Assembly (NCBI GenBank): GCA_001783715.1
Contig: MFNF01000004.1
Span: forward strand, 1-56,333
Length of the DNA: 56,333 nucleotides
Direction of reading: 5' to 3'
Source of the DNA: Candidatus Lambdaproteobacteria bacterium RIFOXYD2_FULL_56_26
GTDB lineage: Bacteria; SAR324; XYD2-FULL-50-16
Positions 17,165 through 26,927 of this stretch are shown here, piece by piece (position 1 is the stretch's first letter; each line of letters begins with the position of its first letter). The position numbers were made by a program, and so were the translations under genes. Under the pieces are notes generated by a model, which did not search any database, was not told where the DNA came from, and worked only from the letters and a program-made list of their open reading frames with translations.

Positions 17165-19816
17165 CTACAGTTCTTCCACCGAAGAAGCGCCGGAACTGAC
17201 CGGGGCCTCAAAGGTCGGGGCCGGCATCGCCGCCGGGGGATTGGCATTGGGGTCGGCATTAGGGTCCCCGGCTGGCGTTTCCTCGACCGGGACGTTGCTG
17301 ATCTCCGGGACTTCGTCGTCCGAATAGCTGTCCTCTAGGCTGCTGGGGTCCACATAATCGGGCGAACCCGGTTCGGCGGGTTGGTGGCACTGGGTCGGTT
17401 GGGTCCCGGCCTTAAAATACTCAAATATGGCGTTGGGGCTGCCTTCACAGTCAAGCAAACCGGATTCGGGGACCACCTTGACCATGGTGATTCCCGCCGG
17501 TTGGTCAAAGGGCAGGATCGGCAAGGTTTGCAGCGCCTTGCCCATGTACTCCAGCCAGATCGGCTCGGCGGCGGTCGCCCCGGTTTCGGCGAAACCCAAG
17601 GTCTTCCGGTTGTCGTCAAACCCGACATACACGCCGGTCAACAGCTGGGGCACGTACCCCATAAACCAAGCATCAGTGTAGTTGTTGGTGGTACCGGTCT
17701 TGGCGGCCACGGGCCGCTCCAGTTCCTTGGCCCGGTGGCCGGTCCCGCTTTTAACCACGTCCTGCAAGGTGGCGGTGACCAAAAAAGCGGTTTCCTCGGA
17801 CATCACCCGTTTTTCTTCGGTTTTCTCTTCGTTCAACAGCACTTGGCCATCCCGGCTTTCGATCCGCTTGATGAACCTCGGCTGGACCAGCTGGCCGCCA
17901 TTGGCAAACACCCCGTAGGCCAAGGCCAGTTCTTCCAAGGTGACCGAAGCGGTCCCCAGGCCGATCGTGAAGTCTTCGGGCAGGCTGGTGGTGATGCCTA
18001 AGCTCCGGGCCTGTTCAATGACCTTGTCGATCCCCAGATCCATGGTCAAACGGACGGTGGGGACGTTTTTGCTGTGGGCCAGGGCGCTTTTGAGCAGCAC
18101 CTTGCCCTTGAAGCTTTTGGTGTAGTTTCCGGGCCGCCACTGGGTGTCCTTGAACACCAAGGGGGTGTCATCAAGCATACTGACCCGGGTGTAACCCTGG
18201 TCCAAAGCCAAGGAATAAACGATCGGCTTGAAGGCGCTGCCCGGCTGGCGTTTTGCCTGCATGGCCCGGTTGTATTCGCTGCCCGCAAAGTCAAGACCGC
18301 CGCTCATCGCCAAGACCTCTCCGGTCCTAGGGGCCACCGAGAACACCCCTCCGTCCGCTTCGGGCCGTTGGTGGATTTTTAAGGTAAATCCTTCCTTGCC
18401 TTGGGGGTAGTCCTCCAGGATCAACTCCAACAGGTCGCCGGTGCGCAGCACGTCCCGCAGGTCCCGGAGCCCGGCCGACCAAGCCAGGGGCTGGGTGAAG
18501 TTGACCGGTCTGGCCCAGTGGTGGTCGTTGAGGTAAACCGAACCCTTTTGACCGTTGCCCAGGTCCACCACCGCCTTCTCGGCGCTCAACTCCCGCACCA
18601 CTCCCATCACCGGCCCTTGGAGCAGCAGGCGGTTGTTGGCGGTGGCCGAAATCAGTTTGGCGGCAAAGGCTTGGTTCAAGGTTTCCTGCACCCCTTTGCC
18701 CAGCTTCTTGAATTCCCCTTCAACCAAACCCACCCGTTCGGAAAAGAGGCTGCCCTTGCGTTTGGAATCTTCGGCCACTTCCCGCCAAAGGTTGCGCTGC
18801 GCCCCCCGGTACCCGGCCCGGTGGTCGTGGTCGTACAGGCCCCGGACCAGAGCGTTCTGGGCGGCAATCTGCATTTTCAGGTCCATGCAGGTGTAAACCT
18901 TGAGCCCACCGGTATAAAGCACGTCCATGCCATAGAGGTCCAAGGTGATCCGCCGGACGTATTCCATGTAATAACTGGTTTCGTTGCTGTCTTCGGTCTT
19001 GCCGATCTTGAGCCGGATCGGCTTGGCCTTAAATTCCTGCAACTCCTCCTGGGTCAAAAAACCCCCATCGGCCATGGCGGTCAGCACCAGATTACGCCGT
19101 TTGAGGGCGTTCTCCGGGTTGGAGGTCGGGGCCCAGCGGCTGGGGGCCTGGGGCAGTCCGGCCAACAGGGCGGCTTCTTCGATGGTCAAATCCTTGGCCG
19201 ACTTGCTGAAGTACCCCTGGGCCGCCGCCTCAATCCCGTAGGCACCGTGGCCAAAGTAGGCCTTGTTGAGGTACAGTTCCAAGATCTGTTCTTTGGTGAA
19301 CCGACTTTCGATCTGCACTGCCAAGAGCAGTTCCTTGATCTTGCGGATGACCTTTTTCTCGGAACTCAAAAGGAACATCTTGGCGGTCTGCTGGGTCAAG
19401 GTGGAGGCCCCTTGGGCAAAGTCCAGCTTGATCAGGTCCACCACAAAGGCCTTGCCGATCCGTAAAAAATCGATCCCATAATGAAAGTAAAACCGGGAAT
19501 CCTCAATGGAGAGCAAGGCCCGGATCAACACCTGCGGGACTTCCTGGTAGGGGATCAACACCCGGCGTTTGGTATAAAACTCGGTCACCAGCTCGCCGTT
19601 GCGGTCAAACACTTGGGTCGGAAGGTCGTACTGGGGTTTTTCCAGCTGCTCCAGGTCGGGCAGGGAAAAGGTGAGGTAATACAAAAAGCCCAACACCCCG
19701 GTCCCGCCAATCAACCCCAGGTAGGCCAAGCCAAAGAGGCTCCAGAGGGTCTTGGGGAACCGCTGTTCCAAGGCAACCAGAAAGGGCCAGCGAACCGGCA
19801 GGTAGGAACGGTGCAT
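17165..19816 (-). CDS. mrcA: Bifunctional penicillin-binding protein 1A
   Basis: 883 residues. A class A PBP anchored by one N-terminal membrane helix (about residues 25-52). It polymerises lipid II and cross-links peptidoglycan in the periplasm. The glycosyltransferase motif EDSRFYFHYGID lies near residue 104, with GASTLTQQ and YLNKAYFGHGAYG following. The transpeptidase serine is in GSAFKP near 527, an SKN triad follows, and KTGTTNNYTDAW is near 705. The C-terminal tail of about 60 residues is proline/alanine/aspartate-rich and unordered-looking. It begins 4 bases after the proB stop and belongs to the scpB-proB run. Confidence 0.95.
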   Translation of the reverse strand: MHRSYLPVRWPFLVALEQRFPKTLWSLFGLAYLGLIGGTGVLGFLYYLTFSLPDLEQLEKPQYDLPTQVFDRNGELVTEFYTKRRVLIPYQEVPQVLIRALLSIEDSRFYFHYGIDFLRIGKAFVVDLIKLDFAQGASTLTQQTAKMFLLSSEKKVIRKIKELLLAVQIESRFTKEQILELYLNKAYFGHGAYGIEAAAQGYFSKSAKDLTIEEAALLAGLPQAPSRWAPTSNPENALKRRNLVLTAMADGGFLTQEELQEFKAKPIRLKIGKTEDSNETSYYMEYVRRITLDLYGMDVLYTGGLKVYTCMDLKMQIAAQNALVRGLYDHDHRAGYRGAQRNLWREVAEDSKRKGSLFSERVGLVEGEFKKLGKGVQETLNQAFAAKLISATANNRLLLQGPVMGVVRELSAEKAVVDLGNGQKGSVYLNDHHWARPVNFTQPLAWSAGLRDLRDVLRTGDLLELILEDYPQGKEGFTLKIHQRPEADGGVFSVAPRTGEVLAMSGGLDFAGSEYNRAMQAKRQPGSAFKPIVYSLALDQGYTRVSMLDDTPLVFKDTQWRPGNYTKSFKGKVLLKSALAHSKNVPTVRLTMDLGIDKVIEQARSLGITTSLPEDFTIGLGTASVTLEELALAYGVFANGGQLVQPRFIKRIESRDGQVLLNEEKTEEKRVMSEETAFLVTATLQDVVKSGTGHRAKELERPVAAKTGTTNNYTDAWFMGYVPQLLTGVYVGFDDNRKTLGFAETGATAAEPIWLEYMGKALQTLPILPFDQPAGITMVKVVPESGLLDCEGSPNAIFEYFKAGTQPTQCHQPAEPGSPDYVDPSSLEDSYSDDEVPEISNVPVEETPAGDPNADPNANPPAAMPAPTFEAPVSSGASSVEEL

Positions 19817-19820
19817 CGGG

Positions 19821-20891
19821 CTAAAACAAATAGAGGTGGTTTTTGTGGATCACGATTGCCCCTTGGGGGCGCTCGTTAAGCATCTCCCGGATTGTGGCCG
19901 AATCGGCGGCGGCCAGCCCCACTCCCAGACGGATTCCGGTTTGGGACTCAATCATCAGCACGTCTTTTTTCTTAAATTCCCCGCTCACCAAGGTCACCCC
20001 AACCGCCAAAAGGCTTTTGTCCGACTTGAGGGCCTTTTCCGCCCCTTGGTCCACGGTGATCTTGCCCAGGGTTTGGGCATGGTTGACCATCCAATCCCGT
20101 TTGGGGCTGAGGGGTTTTCTGGCTTGGGGCAAAAACAGAGTGCCAACCGGCTCCCCGGCAAAGGCAGAGGCAAGCACCTTGGCCTTCCTCCCTGAAGCGA
20201 CAATGGTGCGGATCCCGTGGCGGGTGGAGGTTTCGGCGGCTTTGAGTTTGGACAACATCCCGCCGGTCCCGCCTTTGGAGAGGCTGTCTTGGCAGTAGGC
20301 CCAAAGCTCAGGGCTGATTTCCTTGACCTCTTCGATCAACTTCGCCTTGGGGTCTTCATGGGGGTCGGCGGTAAAAAATCCGTCGATCACGCTCAAGATC
20401 ACCAACAAATCCGCCCCCAACATAGCGGCGGTCAAGGCGGCCAATTGGTCGTTGTCGCTGAAGGTGGTCTCCTCGAAGCTGACCACGTCGTTTTCGTTGA
20501 TGATCGGCAAAATGCCATTGCGCAGCAGTCCTTCCAAGGTGGCCTTGATGTTCTGGTAGGCTTCTGGGTGTTTGAAGTCGTACCTAGTGATCAAAGCCTG
20601 TGCGGGCAGGACCGATTGTTCCTTGAAAAAATCCGCATACACCTGGAACAGTCGGCCTTGGCCAATGGCGGCGAGCATTTGTTTTTTGATCACCGGGTCC
20701 TTTTCCCCGGCGAAACTTTGGAATTCTCGGCCTGCCCCTACTGCCCCGGAACTGACCAGGATCACCTCCGCTTGGCCCTGCAACTCTGCCAGTTGGCGAG
20801 TCAAGTCGGCGATGCGGTCATGGTCGAGCCCGCCGTCAGGCCGGGTGAGTACATTGGTGCCGACCTTGACCACCACCCTTGGTTTTTTCAA
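19821..20891 (-). CDS. proB: Glutamate 5-kinase
   Basis: 356 residues. It phosphorylates glutamate in the first step of proline synthesis. The amino acid kinase domain begins KVGTNVLTR and continues with VSSGAVGAG, then ENDVVSFEE and FSDNDQLAAL. A C-terminal PUA domain (about residues 275-350) carries the typical GVTLVSGEF end. The start is a TTG that overlaps the scpB stop (TTGA), with GAGGAGG 5 bases upstream. This clearly decides the start. proA is not in the window. Confidence 0.94.
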   Translation of the reverse strand: MKKPRVVVKVGTNVLTRPDGGLDHDRIADLTRQLAELQGQAEVILVSSGAVGAGREFQSFAGEKDPVIKKQMLAAIGQGRLFQVYADFFKEQSVLPAQALITRYDFKHPEAYQNIKATLEGLLRNGILPIINENDVVSFEETTFSDNDQLAALTAAMLGADLLVILSVIDGFFTADPHEDPKAKLIEEVKEISPELWAYCQDSLSKGGTGGMLSKLKAAETSTRHGIRTIVASGRKAKVLASAFAGEPVGTLFLPQARKPLSPKRDWMVNHAQTLGKITVDQGAEKALKSDKSLLAVGVTLVSGEFKKKDVLMIESQTGIRLGVGLAAADSATIREMLNERPQGAIVIHKNHLYLF

Positions 20892-21442
20892 AGTACCTCC
20901 TCGGGAGACTGAGCTTGGTCCGGTTGGCCCAAGTCATACTCTTCGGGGCGAGGCAATTCCTTGAGGCTCAAAAAGCCAAAGGCCTCCAAAAACCGTTTGC
21001 TGGTGGCAAACAGCATTGGTTTCCCTGGGGCTTCCTTTTTCCCGGCAATTTGTATCAAGTCTTTTTCCAATAGGCTCTTGAGGGCATAGCTGCTGTCCAC
21101 CCCACGAATCTCTTCCACCTCCGCCCGGGTCACCGGCTGGTGGTAGGCTACAATGGCCAGGGATTCCATCAGCCCAGGGCCCAGCCGCACCTGCCGGACC
21201 GATTTGGACCGGGAGACCCAGCCCTTGTAGGCCTCTTGGGTCCGCAACAGGTAACCGCCGCCGGTCTCGGCCAGCTCAAAGGCCCGGCCTTGGGAGCGGT
21301 ACTCTTCCCCCAGCTCGGCCAAGGCCAAGGAGATTTCCCGTTTGTCCGCCTCCAATATCTCGGCCATCTCTTTGAGGGTCAACCCTTGGCGGGTCGAAAA
21401 GAGCAGGGCCTCTACGATTTGGCGGGTCGAAGGTGAGGTCAT
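20888..21442 (-). CDS. scpB: Segregation and condensation protein B
   Basis: 184 residues forming two winged-helix domains. It is the partner of ScpA and SMC in chromosome compaction. It opens with IVEALLFSTRQGLTLKEMAE and includes ESLAIVAYHQPVTRAEVEEI and SYALKSLLEKDLI, which are the hallmark ScpB segments. The tail is acidic and proline-rich. scpA is not adjacent here. Translation is coupled to proB downstream. The gene diverges from the gamma-carbonic-anhydrase-like gene at 21614 across 171 bases. Confidence 0.93.
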   Translation of the reverse strand: MTSPSTRQIVEALLFSTRQGLTLKEMAEILEADKREISLALAELGEEYRSQGRAFELAETGGGYLLRTQEAYKGWVSRSKSVRQVRLGPGLMESLAIVAYHQPVTRAEVEEIRGVDSSYALKSLLEKDLIQIAGKKEAPGKPMLFATSKRFLEAFGFLSLKELPRPEEYDLGQPDQAQSPEEVL

Positions 21443-21613
21443 GGGTTCGGGGCAAAGGTAACGGTCCTAAAACGGTCAAGTACCTACCGATAACAGATCA
21501 CAAAAGCCCCGTCCAGAGCCCTGAGCACCGAACATGGACAACCGGCGACAGTTGCTTTAAGATTGGCTCCTGTACCCCGAGACCGCCTTTGATCGACCTT
21601 AGAGGAGCAACCG

Positions 21614-22138
21614 ATGGAACAAAAAAATTCACCCCCCAAGGGCCTTGTCTTTCACCCTTCGGTCAGGTTTGGCCAAAACGCCGTCACCACCGGGGATGTC
21701 GAGATCGGCGAGGGGACCTCAGTGTGGCACAACGTGGTGCTCCGGGGAGACGTGGCCCCGATCACCATTGGGAAAAATTGCAACATCCAGGACCTGACTG
21801 TGCTGCACGGACAGCTGGGCCAATGGTCAGTCAAACTGGGGGACCAGGTCTCGGTGGGCCACGGCTGCGTCCTTCACGGCTGCGAGCTTTCCAACCATAG
21901 CTTTGTGGGCATGGGGGCGATTTTGATGAACGGCAGCTTCATCGGGGAATATGTGATGGTCGCCGCCGGTTCCTTGGTGCCCCAAGGGGCCAGGTTCGAG
22001 GAACCCTATACCCTGGTCATGGGCCGTCCGGCCAAGGCGGTGCGCAAGCTGCGGGAAGAAGAAATCGCCATGATCGAAGGAACCCCCAAGCGGTACCTCC
22101 AGTACGCCCAGGATTGGCTCCCCCCAAGGCAAGGCTGA
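21614..22138 (+). CDS. Gamma-carbonic-anhydrase-like hexapeptide-repeat protein
   Basis: 174 residues of left-handed beta-helix repeats (VTTGDVEIGEGTSVWHNVVL, IGKNCNIQD, VSVGHGCVLHGC, VMVAAGSLV) followed by a C-terminal helix. The three zinc-binding histidines of the YrdA/CaiE-like gamma-carbonic anhydrase family fit the H in TVLHG and the two in GHGCVLHG. Family members range from active anhydrases to inactive homologues, so activity is unproven. AGAGGAG precedes the ATG. The stop overlaps the next gene's ATG. Confidence 0.82.
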   Translation: MEQKNSPPKGLVFHPSVRFGQNAVTTGDVEIGEGTSVWHNVVLRGDVAPITIGKNCNIQDLTVLHGQLGQWSVKLGDQVSVGHGCVLHGCELSNHSFVGMGAILMNGSFIGEYVMVAAGSLVPQGARFEEPYTLVMGRPAKAVRKLREEEIAMIEGTPKRYLQYAQDWLPPRQG

Positions 22139-23085
22139 TGGCCAAAGACGCTCAGTACAACCAATTCCGCAAAGAAAAATCCGCCGCCCTCAAACCGGTG
22201 CGCCACTTTGCCGAGTGGCTGGCGCTTTCGGCGCTGTTGGGCCTAGCCCAAGCCTTGTCCATCCCCGTCAACCAAAGGCTGGGCCGGTGGGTGGGCCGGG
22301 TAATCCTCAAGTTTGCCAAAAAGGACCTGGGGGTGGGGCTCTACCAGCTCTCTTTTGCCCTACCCGAGTTGGACGAAGCCCAAAGGTTGGCCTTGATGGC
22401 CGAGTCTGCCGCCAATGTCGGCCAGACCCTCTTTGAGGCCCTGGGTCTCAAGAACTTCGCCCAAGATCCCCAAGCCTGGATTGAGCTGGAGGGGCAGGAA
22501 GTGGTGGAGAAACTCAAGGCAGAGGGCAAAGGGGCCTTGATGCTGTTTGGCCATTTCGGTAACTGGGAATTGATCCCGCTGGTTTACAAGATGCTCGACA
22601 TCCACGGCGTAGCGCCCGAAAGCCCGATCGGGGAAGAGAAGCTGGACAAAATGTTGATCCAAAACCGCACCAACTCCCACTTTACCGTGGTCCCCCGGGG
22701 CACTGCCAACTCGGCCAAACAGATGCTCAGTTGCCTCAAGGGCGGAGGGTTTTACCTGATGGCCATTGACCAGGACTTGGCGAAGGTCCAAAACCTCTTT
22801 GTGGATTTTTTCGGCAAAAAGGCGGCCACCAGCAAAGGGGCGGCCAACGTGGCCCAAAGGTTTGGGGTGCCGGTGGTTTCGATTTTTGGCAACCGCCTGC
22901 CCAACGGGAGGCACAAATACCGGTTTGAACTGCTCAGCGAACCTCCCTACGACCAAACCGAAGCGGAAGAATTGGCCTTGACCCAACGTTACACCACCGC
23001 CATTGAAACCCACATCCGGGCCAACCCCGGCCAATGGGTTTGGTTCCACCGGCGCTGGAAAACCCGTCCCGAAGGGGAGGCATGA
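22138..23085 (+). CDS. LpxL/HtrB-like lipid A acyltransferase
   Basis: 315 residues from an ATG that overlaps the previous stop (TGATG). Inner-membrane acyltransferase of the lysophospholipid acyltransferase superfamily. One hydrophobic segment lies near residues 25-45, and the catalytic HxxxxE is in FGHFGNWEL. The downstream blocks PRGTANSAKQMLSCLKGGG, AIDQDL and VWFHRRWKTRP are the LpxL/LpxM signature. It would add a secondary acyl chain to lipid A. Its position directly before lptC and lptA supports an LPS role. Which acyl chain it adds cannot be read. Confidence 0.85.
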   Translation: MAKDAQYNQFRKEKSAALKPVRHFAEWLALSALLGLAQALSIPVNQRLGRWVGRVILKFAKKDLGVGLYQLSFALPELDEAQRLALMAESAANVGQTLFEALGLKNFAQDPQAWIELEGQEVVEKLKAEGKGALMLFGHFGNWELIPLVYKMLDIHGVAPESPIGEEKLDKMLIQNRTNSHFTVVPRGTANSAKQMLSCLKGGGFYLMAIDQDLAKVQNLFVDFFGKKAATSKGAANVAQRFGVPVVSIFGNRLPNGRHKYRFELLSEPPYDQTEAEELALTQRYTTAIETHIRANPGQWVWFHRRWKTRPEGEA

Positions 23086-23615
23086 AAGCTCTGTATGGAT
23101 GGGCCGCCGGGGTCTTGGGCTTGGTGCTGGTCGGTTTTTTGGCTTACAGCCCTGAGCCGCCTTCGGTCGAAGAACCCGAAACTGCCCCACCCCCGGTTTT
23201 ACTTTCTCAGGTCCAGATCAAGGAGTTTAAGGGCGGCAGGCTCAAGGTCCGGCTCAATGCCGTCTCCGCCCAGATGTTCTCGGACCTCGAAGAAGTGGAG
23301 CTGAGCAGTCTGCATGGGGAGGTCCTGGCCGAACAGCCGGGCCAACCTTCGACCTTCCTTTGGGCCAAACAAGGGCGGCTGGAGGGGCAAAAAAAGCTGC
23401 TCACCCTTTCGGGGGAGATCAAGATTGAACTGCCCCGAGGCCAGCTGCTGCTCACCGAGCAGTTGTTCTTCGACCAAAACCAAGACCTGCTCTGGGGAGA
23501 ACTGCCGGTCCGTTTTGAGGGGGGGGCCGAAACCGGAGTGGCCCAAGGCTTGAAGTACCGGTTCCAAGACGACCTGATGACCTTAGTTGAACCCGTACTG
23601 GAAACGGTCTTATGA
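23082..23615 (+). CDS. lptC: LptC-like LPS transport protein
   Basis: 177 residues from the ATG at 23082, which overlaps the acyltransferase stop (ATGA) with GGGGAGG just before it. One N-terminal membrane helix (about residues 8-22) is followed by beta-strand repeats of the OstA/LptC jellyroll type (AKQGRLEGQKKLLTLSGEI, LLLTEQLFFDQNQDLLWGEL). In the Lpt bridge LptC links the inner-membrane transporter to LptA. Similarity is structural rather than close. Placement between an lpxL-like gene and an lptA-like gene supports the call. Confidence 0.72.
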   Translation: MKALYGWAAGVLGLVLVGFLAYSPEPPSVEEPETAPPPVLLSQVQIKEFKGGRLKVRLNAVSAQMFSDLEEVELSSLHGEVLAEQPGQPSTFLWAKQGRLEGQKKLLTLSGEIKIELPRGQLLLTEQLFFDQNQDLLWGELPVRFEGGAETGVAQGLKYRFQDDLMTLVEPVLETVL

Positions 23616-24484
23616 AGCTTTGGCCGCTGTGGCTTGGTCTGTTGTGCTGCGTTCCCCTCACGGCGCTGGAGGCCCAGGAAAAGGCCCAGCTCAAAGGGCA
23701 GTCCATGGTGGTCAACCAAAAGAAAAGGAGTCTGGTGATCGAACGGCAGGTGGTCGCCCACCAACCGCTCCGGGACATCCACCTCAAGGCGGACCGGCTG
23801 GAACTTTTGCGAGATGCCAGCACCGACGAAGTGAACTATCTGGCCATTGACGGCAAATCCGAGGTCACCCAAAAAGACCAGTTCGCCCAGTTTGACCACG
23901 GGGTCTATGAACGGCGCTTGGGTCTGGCCACCTTGACCGGCCATCTGGTCGCCGGGAACCAGGAAATGAAGATCGAAGGCCACCAGCTCCGTTACGATCT
24001 CAACCAAAAAACCGGCTCCATCACTGCCCTGCCCGGCGAAAAGGTCCGTTTTTGGTTCAACCGGCAAGCCCCCAACGACCCGGCACAGGCCCACCCGGTC
24101 GAGGGCCAAGCCAGCGAGGTGCTGGTTTACGAAAGTTTAAAAAAAATGGTCCTCCAAGGTTCGGTGGAAGTGGTGGACCAGTTTGACCAATCCAAGGTCA
24201 AGGCCGAGCGGATGGTGGTCTTCTTGGATTCTACAAACCAACTGGACGAACTAACCGCTTCGGGCGGGGTGGACATGGCCCAGCCGGGGCGGGTTTCTTC
24301 CTCTGACCGGGCGGTCCTCGACTACGGCCCCCAACTGATCACCCTCCTGGGCAACGCCAAGGTCACCCAAACCGGGGAAGGGGATGTGGAAGGCGAGAAG
24401 ATCGAAATGCACATGGATGTGAAACAGGGCTTTCTGACGGGCAAACGCTCGACCCCGTTGCGCATGGAAATCCCGCTCAAATGA
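23612..24484 (+). CDS. lptA: LptA-like periplasmic LPS carrier
   Basis: 290 residues. A signal peptide (MKLWPLWLGLLCCVPLTALEA) precedes a long beta-jellyroll of OstA repeats, for example LKADRLELLRDASTDEVNYL, GHQLRYDLNQKTGSITALPG and GDVEGEKIEMHMD. LptA oligomers carry LPS across the periplasm. It is longer than E. coli LptA (185 residues), implying more repeats. Its start overlaps the lptC stop. The gene normally following is lptB, but here a helicase-like gene follows. Confidence 0.78.
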   Translation: MKLWPLWLGLLCCVPLTALEAQEKAQLKGQSMVVNQKKRSLVIERQVVAHQPLRDIHLKADRLELLRDASTDEVNYLAIDGKSEVTQKDQFAQFDHGVYERRLGLATLTGHLVAGNQEMKIEGHQLRYDLNQKTGSITALPGEKVRFWFNRQAPNDPAQAHPVEGQASEVLVYESLKKMVLQGSVEVVDQFDQSKVKAERMVVFLDSTNQLDELTASGGVDMAQPGRVSSSDRAVLDYGPQLITLLGNAKVTQTGEGDVEGEKIEMHMDVKQGFLTGKRSTPLRMEIPLK

Positions 24485-24487
24485 CCG

Positions 24488-26911
24488 ATGAGTTTTTTGT
24501 CCGGCCCCACTGAGGTAAAAGAACTGCTGCGGCTTTGGAAGGCCGAGCTGTTGGTTGAAGAGGCGCTCTCCCAATCTTTAAGCCCGGTGCGCCCCGAAGT
24601 GGCCCGGCAGGAAGGGCGTAACTACTTCAAGCTGCTCCTGGAGGCCCCCAAAACCCAGGCCTTTCTGCTCCGAGATTCCAACGATCTGAAGGTTTCGGTG
24701 GGCGAGGAAGAGTTACCCTTTTTGTCCTACTTGGCCCAAGAGGACAAGGCCCGGAGGCGGTACCACCTGTCCATGGAACACGAGGTCTGGGTAGGGTTTC
24801 CCGCCCTGTATTACCAAGACAAAAAAGGGGCCAAGCTGGCTACCTTGTTCCGCTTTCCGGTGGCCCAAATCCTCTACCCCACCTTGGATGGCGAATCCCT
24901 GCGGGCCGAGACCCTGCCCGGCACCTATGAAATCAGCCTGACCCAAGAGGAGAGAGCCGGTCGAGAGTCCCCCTATTTTCTGGACGAATTGTTTTTGACC
25001 GAACGGCTGGGCCTTTTGGACGAAGAGATCTTGGAGTTGCGCAAACAGGCAATCGCCCAGGGTCAAGGGGCCTGGGAGCTGTTGGCCTCCCTGCTTCGGC
25101 TCTTGGAAGGGCCGAGCGGCGAAGCGCTGGAAGAGGGGGACTGGAACGGCTTTTTGGTCCGGCTGGGCCAAGCCTTGGAACCCCGGCGGGAACAAGGCCG
25201 GATTCGGCTTTTCCCCTTTGGGCTGGCCTATGAGTTGGACCAAGGGCAGCCCACCCGGAACCTGCAAAAGGACCTGGAAGAACTGCTCGACGAAGAACTG
25301 TACGAGAACCTCTCCCCCAAAAGCCCCGCCCATGCCTACCTTTACGGCGGACACCAAGAGGAAGCCAAGACCCTGCCCCCTTTGGCCCAGGTGGACGACA
25401 AGGTCCTCACCCCCAGTCAGGCCCAAGCCCTGGCGGCGGTCCTGGGTCGCAAGTTTACAGTCATCAGCGGGCCGCCGGGGACCGGCAAGACCCAGGTGAT
25501 CAAAAACCTCCTGGCCCACAGACTCGTTCGTTTTGCCTCCTCCTTGGCCAACGTCAGCGACCGGGCGATCGGGCTTTGGTCGGTCAGTTTGGTGACCAGC
25601 ACCAACAACCGGGCGGTGGACAACGTGATGAACGGCCTGGAACTGCCAGAATTGCTGCCGATCCAGATTCGCCTTGGCAGCAGGCTGGTGTTGCAGCGCC
25701 AAACCCTGCCCGCCTTGGTGGAATACGCCAAACGACTCGAAGGGGCCGACTCGGCCCAGGGACTGCGGGACTTCAACCGCCTCAAGGTGGAGCTGGAAGA
25801 AGCCTTGGAGGCCCCCAGGGAACAACCGAGCCAAGAGCTTTACCTCTTGGCCCGGCGGGTCTTGGACGCTTTTGCCCGGGCCAACCAGATTGAAGTGCTG
25901 CGGCTGGTCGAGGGAATCGCCGCCGACATCGAGGCCAAGCGGGGCCTCAAGGGCCTCAAACGGCCCCAGGCGATGGAGTTGTTTTTTTCCCTCTTTCCCT
26001 TGGTCGGCTCCACCTTGCTCTCCCTGCGCAACAGCTTCGAGATGAAGCCCGAAAGCCTAGGGTTGTTGGTCATCGACGAGGCGGGGCAATGTGCCCCCCA
26101 TTATGTGTTGCCCGCCCTGGTTCTGGCCCGGCAGGCGGTCCTCTTGGGCGACCCCAGGCAGCTTGAGCCGGTCGCCCGGTTGCGGGGCCAGGAGATTGAA
26201 GCGATTCGTAAGGCCAGATCGATCCACCTGGAGCCGGAAAAGGCCCGGTTTTTCAGCCTTTGTGTGGAACAACCCCGATCCGCCCAAGGGATTGCCCAGG
26301 AAGCCTGCACCGAGATCTGGCCGTTGCGGGAGCACTTTCGGTGTCGCCAAGAGATCATCGAAGTTTGCTGCGACCTTTGTGGCTACGACCTGGAACTCAA
26401 ACGAAACTCCCAAAGCGCCCTGGGCCCCGCCTTGGGATACAAGGAAACCGAAGGCCCCGAACAGCGATACGGCGGCAGTTGGTGGAACCCCTTGGAGGTG
26501 GAGGTGGTCTTAGGCCTGTTGGAGCGCTTCCACGCCCAGGGGCTCGACTGGGGGGAGATGGCCGTGCTGACCCCCTTCCGGGGCCAACTGTTTTTCCTCA
26601 ACCAGGCCCTGGCCCGTAGCCGGATTCCCTACCATTCCGGGGAAGGGGCCGAGGAGGAACCCAAGGCGGTGGCCTCCGGGACGGTACACCGGTTCCAGGG
26701 CGGGGAGCGGCCTTTGGTGATCTTCTCCCAGGTGATCAGCCAGGGGGAGCCGGTCTTTTTGAACAGCCGGGTCAACCTGTTGAATGTTGCCTTGTCCAGG
26801 GCCCAGGAGCATTTTTGTTATGTCGGGGCCCTGGGGGTCTTGGACAAAGGCCCCTTCACCCAGATCCTCAAACACCATTTGTTGCAAAAAGGGCGGGCTT
26901 GGAGGAACTGA
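24488..26911 (+). CDS. Upf1-like superfamily 1 helicase/ATPase
   Basis: 807 residues. Helicase motif I is ISGPPGTGKTQVIKNLL near residue 330, motif II is VIDEAGQCAP, motif III is LLGDPRQLEP, and the C-terminal motifs include TVHRFQGGERPLVIF and NRVNVALSRAQ-like LNVALSRAQEHF. The DEAG box and GDPRQLEP place it with SF1B Upf1/Dna2-type enzymes. The N-terminal 300 residues are of unknown fold. A cysteine cluster (CRQEIIEVCCDLCGY) lies near residue 620. Substrate (RNA or DNA) is not known. It starts 3 bases after lptA, where lptB would be expected, so linkage may be only transcriptional. Confidence 0.82.
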   Translation: MSFLSGPTEVKELLRLWKAELLVEEALSQSLSPVRPEVARQEGRNYFKLLLEAPKTQAFLLRDSNDLKVSVGEEELPFLSYLAQEDKARRRYHLSMEHEVWVGFPALYYQDKKGAKLATLFRFPVAQILYPTLDGESLRAETLPGTYEISLTQEERAGRESPYFLDELFLTERLGLLDEEILELRKQAIAQGQGAWELLASLLRLLEGPSGEALEEGDWNGFLVRLGQALEPRREQGRIRLFPFGLAYELDQGQPTRNLQKDLEELLDEELYENLSPKSPAHAYLYGGHQEEAKTLPPLAQVDDKVLTPSQAQALAAVLGRKFTVISGPPGTGKTQVIKNLLAHRLVRFASSLANVSDRAIGLWSVSLVTSTNNRAVDNVMNGLELPELLPIQIRLGSRLVLQRQTLPALVEYAKRLEGADSAQGLRDFNRLKVELEEALEAPREQPSQELYLLARRVLDAFARANQIEVLRLVEGIAADIEAKRGLKGLKRPQAMELFFSLFPLVGSTLLSLRNSFEMKPESLGLLVIDEAGQCAPHYVLPALVLARQAVLLGDPRQLEPVARLRGQEIEAIRKARSIHLEPEKARFFSLCVEQPRSAQGIAQEACTEIWPLREHFRCRQEIIEVCCDLCGYDLELKRNSQSALGPALGYKETEGPEQRYGGSWWNPLEVEVVLGLLERFHAQGLDWGEMAVLTPFRGQLFFLNQALARSRIPYHSGEGAEEEPKAVASGTVHRFQGGERPLVIFSQVISQGEPVFLNSRVNLLNVALSRAQEHFCYVGALGVLDKGPFTQILKHHLLQKGRAWRN

Positions 26912-26927
26912 CGGGGGAATTTCCTAT

